Source: JBBRXJ01 sp038248505
Lineage (GTDB): Bacteria; Bacteroidota; Bacteroidia; Bacteroidales; JBBRXJ01
Assembly (NCBI GenBank): GCA_038248505.1
Contig: JBBRXJ010000010.1
Location: forward strand, 1-53,366
Length of the DNA: 53,366 nt
Reading direction: 5' to 3'
Under the pieces are notes generated by a model. It was not told the origin of the DNA, ran no database searches, and saw only the letters and a list, made by a program, of their open reading frames with translations. Made by a program: the position numbers and the translations under genes. Positions 35,831 through 44,037 of this stretch are shown one piece after another; the first letter of the stretch is position 1, and every line of letters starts with the position of its first letter.

Positions 35831-38749
35831 CTAAAATTTCCAATTAAAGCCGAGGCTAAAAAAACGGTTCGGTCTAAATGACCTTACAATTTGATCGCGT
35901 GTAAAATGTTTATCTGCTAAATTACCATCAACATCATTCACCCCTATTCCATCAGCCACCATATCAACATCGGTATCAATTTTCTGCTTAAGAATAATCT
36001 TTTGATTTAAAACATCTCTAATACCAAACTTAATTTCTGCATGTTTTCCAAACTTTTTTGAAATAGAAAGGTCAATATTATGATGCGGCATTTCATATAT
36101 ATCAGGAATGTCCTCCCATTGATTCGGTGAAGGTCTCCCTACAGCCATTATACGTTCTCCAATAACATTATAAAGCACGTTTACACTTAAGCCTCTTTTT
36201 GTATTGTCATAAAAAAGCCCAGTATTAATAATATAAGGCGACTGTCCTTGCATAGGCCTATCACGATATAGAAAGCTATCCGCAAATTGAATCTCACTAA
36301 AAATGTAGGATGCATTAAATACAGCACTTAAATACTTTATTGCTGTAATTGAACTAAAATTCTTTTTTAAATCAATTTCGGCTCCATAACAGTAAGCTCC
36401 TTGCACATTTTGAAATGAGTATTGAGTAGGATTATTCCCTAAGATAACCATTTCTATTGGATTTATAAATTGCTTGAAAAAACCACCAACAGATATTTGC
36501 TCTCCCTCTGAGGGGTATATCTCATAACGCAAATCAAAATTATGCACATAGGCTTGTTTAATATCTGGATTTCCATATATACCTGCATTTAACTCAAAAT
36601 CAACAAAATAAAAAGGGGCTAATTCGCGAAACTCAGGTCTGTTTACTGAACCACCATAAGCTAAGCGCAAAAGATTCTTCGTAGTAATATTATAAGTACA
36701 GTTTATAGATGGCAAAAAATTTATTGTATCTCTATTCACTTCTACCTTTTGTTTTGATGCCCTTTTGTAACTCTCTAAATTCTGAACATTTTTTTCAATA
36801 CGAACACCCGAATAAATGAAGATGCGATTCCCTACTGCTAATTTTCCTCCTAAATAACCAGCATATAACTTATTACCCGCTAAATACGAATCAGACAAAT
36901 CAGTTATTTCGGCAAGTTTAACACCTGTAGTAAGATTAATATTATCATCTGCAAAAACATTATTCAGATACTGATTGATTGAATCTTGGGGTATAGTTAC
37001 CGTGCCAAATTTTGAGTTAATTCCTCCTTTTGTATATCCAAAGTTACGTGCAGAGAAAACTCTATCTTTTAACTCAACATACAAACCAGATTTAATTTCG
37101 AAAGCATTTTTTTGATCAGAAAATTTATGCGTAAAATTAATCCCTGAACTATAAATATTCTCTTCTAATTGAACCCACATTCTCGACTCTGCGGCTAAGT
37201 CGGGATTTGAATTGTCACCAAAAAGTAAAAGATACTTTGTGCTATCGTCGTTACTTCTCAATAATTTTAACCGTTTCTGATCAGGTTCTTTTTTATTTGC
37301 ATACGAATACCCTAACGTCCAATCAGCTTTTGTTTTACCTTCACGGAATGAATGCGTGCCTCCTATTTGACTTGATAAGATGGAACGACTCTGATAACGA
37401 TATTCATAAGCTCGTACATGCTGATCATTATAATATTCGATGCCGTTTCTAATAGTGGTTCGGGTTTGTCCTATCTGATTAAAACTATTTCTAAAATCAA
37501 TTTTATGACCTCTACCTAAAAAGAATGCCCAATTATGCATTATACCTGTTTTCACTCCATTGGTATATTGGATATCTCTAAAGGCGTCATTTAAACTTGC
37601 TTTATCCGCTTCAAATTGATAAATACTAAAATTATTATTTTCAAGATCTAGTATGCGAAAGGAATTTGAATAATTAACAGCTGTAATCGTTCCTACTTGA
37701 ACTTTCTTGATATTGAACTTACGACTAAAATTAACATTAAAACGTTGATCAGGGATAGCTATTATTGGAGATGCGATCCAATTATTATTCATCGCTTTTC
37801 CAAAATCAGTTAATTTAGAACGTATCTTTGGATCTTCATTATAATTATAATAATTAAGATGATATTTCATATCACCAGGTAATGATCGCAATCCATTATC
37901 ATATCCTAAAATATCGGTTGAACTACCGTTGTATTTATATAAATCGTTAAAAGAAGTACCCGATGAGATTGTGCTACTATAACCAATTGAAAAGCTATTA
38001 ACATCTGGCATACTTTTTGTAAATATCTTAATAAACCCACCCGCAAAATCGCCTGGTAATTCTGGTGCTGATGTTTTTAAAACTAAAATATTATCAATCA
38101 TTGAACTTGGAATCACATCAAAAGAAAAAGCTCTAACATCAGCTTCAGAACTTGGTGTTGCAGAATTATTCAACCAAACATTATTATATCGCTGGCTCAA
38201 ACCTCGTACAATTATAAAGCGATCTTGCATTATTGTAATACCGGGTATTCTTTTAACAACCTCTCCTGCATCTCTATCAAGTGAACGTGTTATCTGTTGT
38301 GCAGAAATACCATTGCTCACTAAACTATTTTGACGAACGGCTGTTATAATAGAATTTTCAGTATTTGTTTTACCAACAGCTGAAATGGTAAATGTTTCTA
38401 AATCCATTGTAGCTTCATCCATATCAATATTAAGATTTGTAGTTTTATTTGCCTCTACAACTATATCATTAATAAGAATGGTATTATATGAAATAAAACT
38501 CACATTAATAGTATAGGTACCCGGTTTCAAATTTGAAATAAGATAACTTCCATCAAAATCTGTTGCAGCTCCAACTGTTGTTCCATTTAACACAACATTT
38601 ACACCAGCTAAAGTTTCAGCGTTCTTTTTATCTTTAACAATTCCTTTTATACTACCTGTTTGAGCATATAAAGAAAAGGAACTAAACAACAATAAACACA
38701 GTAAACATAAAATTAATTTTGCAGTAAAATATTTATAGTAATTATACAT
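35831..38749 (-). CDS. TonB-dependent receptor, Pho-type regulated, without SusD
   Basis: 972 residues. Signal peptide about 1-29 (ends LYAQ). CarboxypepD_reg domain (about 32-115: GSIKGIVKDKKNAETLAGVNVVL start, TDFDGSYLISNLKPGTY). TonB-box-like region, plug domain (about 135-245; VVKRIPGITIMQDRFIIVRGLSQRYNNVWLNN region) and a large barrel ending in Phe (FFSLGFNWKF). The plug's 'IVRGLSQRYNNVWLNNSATPS' resembles the outer-membrane receptor group COG1629/4771 rather than SusC, and no SusD is present. It follows the MORN-like gene by 6 bases. The pair has a TTAACAT-type element, so I infer import of a phosphorus compound across the outer membrane. Confidence 0.9.
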   Translation of the reverse strand: MYNYYKYFTAKLILCLLCLLLFSSFSLYAQTGSIKGIVKDKKNAETLAGVNVVLNGTTVGAATDFDGSYLISNLKPGTYTINVSFISYNTILINDIVVEANKTTNLNIDMDEATMDLETFTISAVGKTNTENSIITAVRQNSLVSNGISAQQITRSLDRDAGEVVKRIPGITIMQDRFIIVRGLSQRYNNVWLNNSATPSSEADVRAFSFDVIPSSMIDNILVLKTSAPELPGDFAGGFIKIFTKSMPDVNSFSIGYSSTISSGTSFNDLYKYNGSSTDILGYDNGLRSLPGDMKYHLNYYNYNEDPKIRSKLTDFGKAMNNNWIASPIIAIPDQRFNVNFSRKFNIKKVQVGTITAVNYSNSFRILDLENNNFSIYQFEADKASLNDAFRDIQYTNGVKTGIMHNWAFFLGRGHKIDFRNSFNQIGQTRTTIRNGIEYYNDQHVRAYEYRYQSRSILSSQIGGTHSFREGKTKADWTLGYSYANKKEPDQKRLKLLRSNDDSTKYLLLFGDNSNPDLAAESRMWVQLEENIYSSGINFTHKFSDQKNAFEIKSGLYVELKDRVFSARNFGYTKGGINSKFGTVTIPQDSINQYLNNVFADDNINLTTGVKLAEITDLSDSYLAGNKLYAGYLGGKLAVGNRIFIYSGVRIEKNVQNLESYKRASKQKVEVNRDTINFLPSINCTYNITTKNLLRLAYGGSVNRPEFRELAPFYFVDFELNAGIYGNPDIKQAYVHNFDLRYEIYPSEGEQISVGGFFKQFINPIEMVILGNNPTQYSFQNVQGAYCYGAEIDLKKNFSSITAIKYLSAVFNASYIFSEIQFADSFLYRDRPMQGQSPYIINTGLFYDNTKRGLSVNVLYNVIGERIMAVGRPSPNQWEDIPDIYEMPHHNIDLSISKKFGKHAEIKFGIRDVLNQKIILKQKIDTDVDMVADGIGVNDVDGNLADKHFTRDQIVRSFRPNRFFSLGFNWKF

Positions 38750-38755
38750 ACTAAT

Positions 38756-39229
38756 TTAATTTTGAATTATATTATACTCCTTCTCATTTATCAATTCTCC
38801 TGTTTCATTATAAATTTTCCATTTACCGACTTTCATTCCTTGAGAATAATACATTTCATATCTTAGTATTCCGTAGCCATCCCATATATGCCAACGACCA
38901 TCTTTCTTTCCATCAATATAATTTGCTTCACCAGTAAGTCCACCCATTTGATTAAATGTTTGCCATGTACCATGCATTAATCCATTTTTATATGAACGAA
39001 CTTCACTTATCATACCATCTGAATAAAATAATGTTGCCTTACCATTTGCTTGTCCACGCAAAAAATGCATTTCAAGTTTTCGGTTACCATCGGCATAGAA
39101 TTCGGTATATTTTCCTGAGCAATTCGTGTCATCTGCATGACATACTTCAGATAAATGTTTTAGTTCCGACTGTGCAAAAACAGTTAAGCAGCTTAACAAC
39201 ATTTGCATTAAAAATATTTTTTTTATCAT
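38756..39229 (-). CDS. MORN-repeat (YwqK-like) exported protein
   Basis: 157 residues from ATG 39229. The upstream in-frame ATG at 39277 would add 16 residues before the signal peptide, so the start giving MIKKIFLMQMLLSCLTVFAQ (a clean signal peptide) is chosen. The mature part consists of about five MORN_2 repeats of the form 'GxxxxxxxYxxGxxxGxWxxY', for example YSDGMISEVRSYKNGLMHGTW and YIDGKKDGRWHIWDG. Such proteins are common in Bacteroidota, with no established activity. Its position as first gene of the Pho-type TonB receptor operon suggests an accessory periplasmic or outer-membrane role. The Pho-type element lies 73 bases before this start. Confidence 0.85.
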   Translation of the reverse strand: MIKKIFLMQMLLSCLTVFAQSELKHLSEVCHADDTNCSGKYTEFYADGNRKLEMHFLRGQANGKATLFYSDGMISEVRSYKNGLMHGTWQTFNQMGGLTGEANYIDGKKDGRWHIWDGYGILRYEMYYSQGMKVGKWKIYNETGELINEKEYNIIQN

Positions 39230-39301
39230 AAGTATCGAAAAAGGTATTAAATGAATTTTGCCACAAAACAAAAGCATAATAGTTAATCTGAGATTAGGGT
39301 A

Positions 39302-39319
39302 ATATTAACTGAATGTTAA
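39302..39319 (-). promoter_or_regulatory. Pho-box-like direct repeat between MORN/TonB operon and phoB
   Basis: The minus strand reads TTAACAT-TCAG-TTAATAT, 13 of 14 half-site bases. It is 73 bases upstream of the chosen MORN-protein start and 108 bases upstream of the divergent phoB-like gene, so it may act on both, giving autoregulation of phoB. Confidence 0.65.
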
Positions 39320-39332
39320 ATTTTTTTAATGA

Positions 39333-39360
39333 ATTAAGTAATTCTTAAGAATTACTTAAT
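39333..39360. promoter_or_regulatory. Perfect 28-bp palindrome in the phoB divergent promoter region
   Basis: Bases 39333-39360 equal their own reverse complement (half-site ATTAAGTAATTCTT, centre TTAA). It lies 14 bases from the Pho-type repeat and 66 bases before the phoB-like ATG. There is no loop and no T tract and no upstream gene reads into it, so a dimeric-protein operator is more likely than a terminator. The protein is unknown. Confidence 0.6.
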
Positions 39361-39426
39361 ATAACATTTTGATCTTTAATGAATGTTGTACATAACTTTA
39401 CATCTTGAAACTTATGTTATATCTAT

Positions 39427-40134
39427 ATGGTAAAACTTAATAGCTACAAAGTACTTTTAGTTGATGATGAAGAAGACATTCTTGAATTTCTTAGTTATAA
39501 TCTTAAGCAACATAACTTTCAAGTTTTCACAGCTGATAGTGGAGAAGAAGCTCTCAAGATAGCACAAGAAATTATTCCACACATTATTCTACTTGACATT
39601 ATGATGCCAGGAATTGATGGGATTGAAACTTGTGAAAAACTCAGAGCAATGCAAATCATGGATAATACAATCATTGCTTTTCTGACAGCAAGAGGAGAAG
39701 ACTACTCACAAATAGCAGGTTTTGAAGCTGGTGGCGACGACTATATAAGCAAGCCCGTAAGAGCAAAAGTGCTCATAAGCAAAATTAAAGCGATGCTTAA
39801 GCGTTTTGAAAAAAATGACTCAATAGCCATTGATACTGTTGAAAAAGATCGAATTATACATGCTGGAAATATAATCATTGATCAAGATAGATATATTGTT
39901 ACAATTAACTCAAAAGAGACAGAATTTCCGAAAAAAGAATTTGAGTTATTGCTTCTGCTTATATCAAAACCTGATAAAGTTTTTACACGTGAACAAATTT
40001 TTAGCTCGGTGTGGGGCCATGATGTAATCGTTAGTGACAGAACCATTGATGTACATATTCGAAAGTTGAGAGAGAAGATTGGTGACGAAAGAATTAAAAC
40101 AATAAAAGGGGTGGGTTATAAATTCGTTGATTAG
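39427..40134 (+). CDS. PhoB-like OmpR-family response regulator
   Basis: 235 residues. Receiver domain (about 7-122) with acidic pocket DDEED (13-17), phospho-acceptor Asp57 in LLDIMMPGIDG and Lys109 in YISKP. A winged-helix OmpR/PhoB DNA-binding domain follows (about 135-233), with KEFELLLLL, the recognition helix in SDRTIDVHIRKLREKIGD, and the wing IKGVGYKF. The partner kinase starts 11 bases downstream. It is the obvious candidate to bind the TTAACAT-N4-TTAACAT elements, because OmpR/PhoB proteins bind head-to-tail 7+4 repeats. Its location beside one of these elements supports a PhoB identity, though other OmpR-family roles are possible. Confidence 0.92.
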   Translation: MVKLNSYKVLLVDDEEDILEFLSYNLKQHNFQVFTADSGEEALKIAQEIIPHIILLDIMMPGIDGIETCEKLRAMQIMDNTIIAFLTARGEDYSQIAGFEAGGDDYISKPVRAKVLISKIKAMLKRFEKNDSIAIDTVEKDRIIHAGNIIIDQDRYIVTINSKETEFPKKEFELLLLLISKPDKVFTREQIFSSVWGHDVIVSDRTIDVHIRKLREKIGDERIKTIKGVGYKFVD

Positions 40135-40145
40135 TATTCCTTATT

Positions 40146-41189
40146 ATGAAGAATATTACTCCATTAAGAGCTGCATTAGGAGCATCTATAGCAATTAGTT
40201 TAGTTTTCTCTTTATCTATTATAGCAGTTATATTTCTATTTAAAATAAAAATATCTGTATTTATAATTTCAACTAGTACTATATATATATTTCTCTTAAG
40301 CTTTTTCTTAATTTTTAATACAATTGAAGTATTTATATACAGACGTATTAAATTAATTTACAAAATAATATCAAAGGCTAAATACACCAAAGACCTTACT
40401 GCTTTGCGAACAGATATGAGCCGAAATATCTTAGTAGATGTTGAAGAGGATGTAATAAAAAGCATATCAAATGAGATAAAAGAATCTGAACAATTAAAAA
40501 TACTAGAAGATTATCGCAAACAATTTTTAGGAAATGTTTCTCATGAGTTAAAAACACCCATTTTTAACATTCAAGGTTATTTGGAAGCGCTCATTGACGG
40601 CGGCTTAAAAGATGACACTATTAATCTGAACTATCTTAACCGAGCAGTATCAAACGTAGCGCGTATGACTCATATTGTTAGCGATCTTGAAATGATCTCC
40701 AGCATTGAAGACGGGAAGCTACATCTTGAAATTGAAAAATTTAATATGACCGAACTTATTAATGAAACGATAGATTTCTTTTCATTAATTGCAAAAAAAG
40801 CTGACGTTGAAGTTAAAATGAAGAAAGGTTCCCTCGGCTCTTGTATTGTAAAGGCTGATAGAAATAGAATGAGACAAGTTGTTGTCAACCTTCTTTCAAA
40901 TGCGATAAATTATAATAAACCAGGAGGCAAAGTTGCAATAGGTTTATACGATATGGATTTAAAAATCCTTGTAGAAGTATCAGATACTGGAATCGGAATT
41001 CCAAATGAAAGCATTCCTCGTATTTTTGAACGATTTTTCAGAGTAAGTAAAAGTAGAAGCCGTGAGAAAGGTGGTACAGGGCTAGGACTAGCTATCGTTA
41101 AACACATCATTGAGGCACATAAACAAACAATAAATGTACGAAGTGAATTGGGAGCTGGAACTACCTTCTCATTTACTCTTGACACTTAA
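40146..41189 (+). CDS. PhoR-like sensor histidine kinase
   Basis: 347 residues. Two transmembrane helices close together (about 12-33 and 37-60) leave almost no periplasmic domain, as in PhoR kinases that read phosphate through the Pst/PhoU complex. Then HisKA with His133 in NVSHELKTPIFN, and HATPase_c with NLLSNAINYN, DTGIGIP and the G2 box GGTGLGLAIV. No PAS domain is obvious in the short linker (about 65-115). It is co-transcribed with the phoB-like gene. It ends 37 bases before the convergent GH1 gene. Confidence 0.92.
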   Translation: MKNITPLRAALGASIAISLVFSLSIIAVIFLFKIKISVFIISTSTIYIFLLSFFLIFNTIEVFIYRRIKLIYKIISKAKYTKDLTALRTDMSRNILVDVEEDVIKSISNEIKESEQLKILEDYRKQFLGNVSHELKTPIFNIQGYLEALIDGGLKDDTINLNYLNRAVSNVARMTHIVSDLEMISSIEDGKLHLEIEKFNMTELINETIDFFSLIAKKADVEVKMKKGSLGSCIVKADRNRMRQVVVNLLSNAINYNKPGGKVAIGLYDMDLKILVEVSDTGIGIPNESIPRIFERFFRVSKSRSREKGGTGLGLAIVKHIIEAHKQTINVRSELGAGTTFSFTLDT

Positions 41190-41225
41190 CTGATTATTCA
41201 GTAATAAAAAAGGAATAAAATATGA

Positions 41226-42656
41226 TTATTTGTCATTCTCACTCAAGAATTCGCGAAACCAAAATCCAGAATCTTTAATTATACGTCTCATGTTTTGATC
41301 AACAGATACTAATCCAAATTTAGGTCGATAGCCCTCAGACCATTCAAAATTATCCATCAAAGTCCACACAAAATAGCCATTTACAGGATAACCATCATTC
41401 TTTGCTCTCAACAATTCATGTAAATAAGACTCGAAATAACGGATTCTTTGCGTATCATGAATATTTCCTTCAACTATTTCATCATTAAACGCAGCGCCAT
41501 TTTCTGTTATATAAATCGATTTTATTTTATAGTTTGAAAATTGTTTTATAACTCTATACAAACCTTCAGGTTTTACAGGCCAATTCATTGAGGTTAACTC
41601 AATATTTTTCTCCTTTTGGGCATTGATATTTTTTGCCCATAACAAAGGCGGATACAAACTAAACTTAGCTGTAATATCAAAATAGTGTTGCAAGCCAATA
41701 AAATCAAAATCGAATTTCATTTGTTCTTCGTCACCCGCAAATAAATATTTTTCGATTCTTTTTAACATTGGCAAATCTGCAATAGGATATCCTAAGCCTA
41801 ATGATGGTTCTATAAATAACCGATTTAACAATGCATCTAAACGTTTACCTGCATTCTCGTGTACCAGAGTATCTCTAATAATATCGATATTAGAGCAAGA
41901 AAATGTAGTGCCAATTTTTGCATTCGTAATACCACTTCTAAGAATGCGACCTCCAATTGCCTGTGATAGCGTAGCATGATGTACTGCCTGCAGAAAATTT
42001 GATAATCCTTTTTTCCCTGGTGCATGTAAGCCTGTCATATAACCTAAGGAAGTAAAAGCCATAGGCTCATTAAGCACTAGCCAATTCTTTGCTCTATCAC
42101 CAAAATGTTTCGCACAAATAGTACCGTAATCACCAAAACGATTAATAATATCGCGATTTGCCCAACCCCCTTCCTCTTCAAGAGCTTGAGGTAAATCCCA
42201 ATGATACAATGTTATCCATGGATCAACCCCAATTTCGAGACATTGATCTATAACCCTATTATAAAAATCAATTCCTTTCTGATTTATGGATCCCTTACCC
42301 TCAGGTAAAATTCTGGGCCATGAAATTGAAAAACGAAAAGCATTAAAGCCAAGACTCTTCGTTAAAGCAATATCGTCTTTGTATAGATTATAAAAATCAC
42401 ATGCATGTATAGCATTACTTTTATCTTTTATATTTCGCTTGTCCTGTGAAAAAACATCCCAAATAGAAAGTCCTCGATCATCTATATTAATCGAGCCTTC
42501 ATTTTGAAATGCCGCTGTTGCAACACCCCATGTAAATTTGCCAAAATCTAAAGCAGAAAATAAAGTATTGGAACTGGCGAATATATGATTAAAATCTGTT
42601 AGGCTGATTATTCCAGCACTACCTAACATACGGATAAAATTACGACGATCTATCAT
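41226..42656 (-). CDS. GH1 beta-glucosidase with Tat-like signal
   Basis: 476 residues. The N-terminus MIDRRNFIRMLGSAGIISL has the twin-arginine pattern RRNFI plus a hydrophobic stretch, so export in folded form by Tat is likely; most bacterial GH1 enzymes are cytoplasmic. The rest is a complete GH1 TIM barrel: QNEGS near residue 51, YHWDLPQAL (151-159), acid/base Glu197 in VLNEPM, nucleophile Glu385 in YITENGA, and WTLMDNFEW near the C-terminus. It hydrolyses beta-glucosides and related beta-glycosides. It is divergent from the racemase/RhaM pair with a palindromic motif between them. Confidence 0.92.
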   Translation of the reverse strand: MIDRRNFIRMLGSAGIISLTDFNHIFASSNTLFSALDFGKFTWGVATAAFQNEGSINIDDRGLSIWDVFSQDKRNIKDKSNAIHACDFYNLYKDDIALTKSLGFNAFRFSISWPRILPEGKGSINQKGIDFYNRVIDQCLEIGVDPWITLYHWDLPQALEEEGGWANRDIINRFGDYGTICAKHFGDRAKNWLVLNEPMAFTSLGYMTGLHAPGKKGLSNFLQAVHHATLSQAIGGRILRSGITNAKIGTTFSCSNIDIIRDTLVHENAGKRLDALLNRLFIEPSLGLGYPIADLPMLKRIEKYLFAGDEEQMKFDFDFIGLQHYFDITAKFSLYPPLLWAKNINAQKEKNIELTSMNWPVKPEGLYRVIKQFSNYKIKSIYITENGAAFNDEIVEGNIHDTQRIRYFESYLHELLRAKNDGYPVNGYFVWTLMDNFEWSEGYRPKFGLVSVDQNMRRIIKDSGFWFREFLSENDK

Positions 42657-42769
42657 AACGTAAAAATAAGAATATTTCAGTTATTACCAATAAAATCATT
42701 TAAGATACCAATACGACTTGCTATTTTATTAAAATAATTACATTGCCTCAACAATGTTTAATTGAAATA

Positions 42770-42810
42770 TAAATTTAGTAAAATAATGCCTCTAAAAACT
42801 AAATTTAGTT
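42770..42810. promoter_or_regulatory. Repeated TAAATTTAGT motif in divergent GH1/racemase promoter
   Basis: AACTAAATTTAGTT at 42797-42810 is a perfect 14-bp palindrome, and a second partial copy, TAAATTTAGT, lies at 42770-42779, 31 bases away centre to centre (about three helical turns). The spacing and symmetry suggest two operators for a dimeric regulator of the divergent genes. No regulator gene is adjacent. Confidence 0.5.
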
Positions 42811-42894
42811 AAACCGTAATGTATTAGATAATATTATTTAACATTGTATTATAAACTTTTAAGATATTATAGCTTACGTAATCATCAATAATTT

Positions 42895-43593
42895 ATGAAA
42901 AAAATAGGTATCATAGGAGGGGTTGGTCCATCATCAACCATTGAGTATTATCAGCAAATAATTAAAGGGTTTCAGGAACGAATGGAGACGAGAGATTACC
43001 CTGAACTAATCATTAGTAGCGTTAACATGACTGAAATGTTAAACTATGTCTTCAATAATCGATATGATGAATTAATTGATTTTCTTATTGCACGTATTAA
43101 GCCTCTTGAAGCTGCAGGGGTCGATTACATAGCTATTGCATCTAATACTCCTCACATTGTTTTTGATACATTGGCTTCTCAAATAAATACGCCTCTTATT
43201 AGTATTGTTGAAGAAACGTGTAAGGTATTACATAATAATAATATTAAACGAGCTGGACTTTTGGGTACTCGTTCAACCATGACTAAAGGTTTCTATAATA
43301 AAATAGCTGCAAAATATAATATTGAGATGCTTATACCAGCCATTGAACAACAAAATTATGTTCATGAAAAATATATGAGCGAACTTGTTTACAATAGAAT
43401 ACTGCCAGAAACTAAAAAAGAACTCATAAAAATAATCTATGAACTAAAAACGATAGAAAGTATAGAGGCCATCGTTTTAGGTGGTACTGAACTGCCGCTA
43501 ATATTAAGCCAGGCAGACTTTCGCGACCTTAAAATTTTTGATACAACAATGATACATGTTGAAAGTATTGTTTCAAAAATTATAGAAAATTAA
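42895..43593 (+). CDS. Aspartate/glutamate racemase-like protein lacking the catalytic Cys
   Basis: 232 residues of the Asp/Glu racemase family (COG1794, YgeA-like): GIIGGVGPSSTIEYYQ (5-20), ASNTPH (82-87), GLLGTRSTM (121-129) and LGGTELPLIL (195-204). In the E. coli enzyme YgeA the catalytic pair is Thr83/Cys197. Here the aligned residues are Ser83 and Gly197, so no cysteine is available. The protein may act by another mechanism, on another substrate, or be catalytically dead. It is 28 bases upstream of rhaM and likely co-transcribed. Confidence 0.88.
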   Translation: MKKIGIIGGVGPSSTIEYYQQIIKGFQERMETRDYPELIISSVNMTEMLNYVFNNRYDELIDFLIARIKPLEAAGVDYIAIASNTPHIVFDTLASQINTPLISIVEETCKVLHNNNIKRAGLLGTRSTMTKGFYNKIAAKYNIEMLIPAIEQQNYVHEKYMSELVYNRILPETKKELIKIIYELKTIESIEAIVLGGTELPLILSQADFRDLKIFDTTMIHVESIVSKIIEN

Positions 43594-43621
43594 AAAACAT
43601 TAATACAATAAAATTTACACC

Positions 43622-43945
43622 ATGAAACGATTTGGACAAATAATAGGAGTAAGACCAGAATGTCTTGAAGAATATAAAAAATACCATGCTGCTGTATGGC
43701 CAGAAATACTGGCAATGATAAGCAAATGTAATATTCGCAATTATTCCATCTTTTACAAAGATCACATGCTTTTTGCCTATTTTGAATATCATGGTAGCGA
43801 TTTTGCTGCCGATATGTCACTGATGGCTGCCGATACAAAGACAAAAGAATGGTGGGCCATTATGGAACCGATGCAAGCACCTATCTCAACACGAAACAAT
43901 GGCGAATGGTGGGCTAATTTAGAAGAGGTTTTTCACCTAGACTAA
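43622..43945 (+). CDS. rhaM: L-rhamnose mutarotase
   Basis: 107 residues, full length. MKRFGQIIGVRPECLEEYKKYHAAVWPEI and the EWWAIMEPMQAPI and WWANLEEVFH stretches match RhaM, a dimeric alpha/beta-barrel enzyme. The conserved catalytic/binding residues His, Tyr, Trp and Pro are visible in YHAAVWPE and EWWAIMEPMQ. It interconverts alpha- and beta-L-rhamnose. Other rhamnose genes (isomerase, kinase, aldolase) are not in the window, so it may act on another sugar. It follows the racemase-like gene on the same strand. Confidence 0.9.
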   Translation: MKRFGQIIGVRPECLEEYKKYHAAVWPEILAMISKCNIRNYSIFYKDHMLFAYFEYHGSDFAADMSLMAADTKTKEWWAIMEPMQAPISTRNNGEWWANLEEVFHLD

Positions 43946-44037
43946 CATGAAATATTGTCCGCCGCGAAGTTAATTGTTTAATAATTTCATCGGTTGCAGT
44001 TGGAAATGATAAATTATGCTGACTTTTAAAAAAACTA

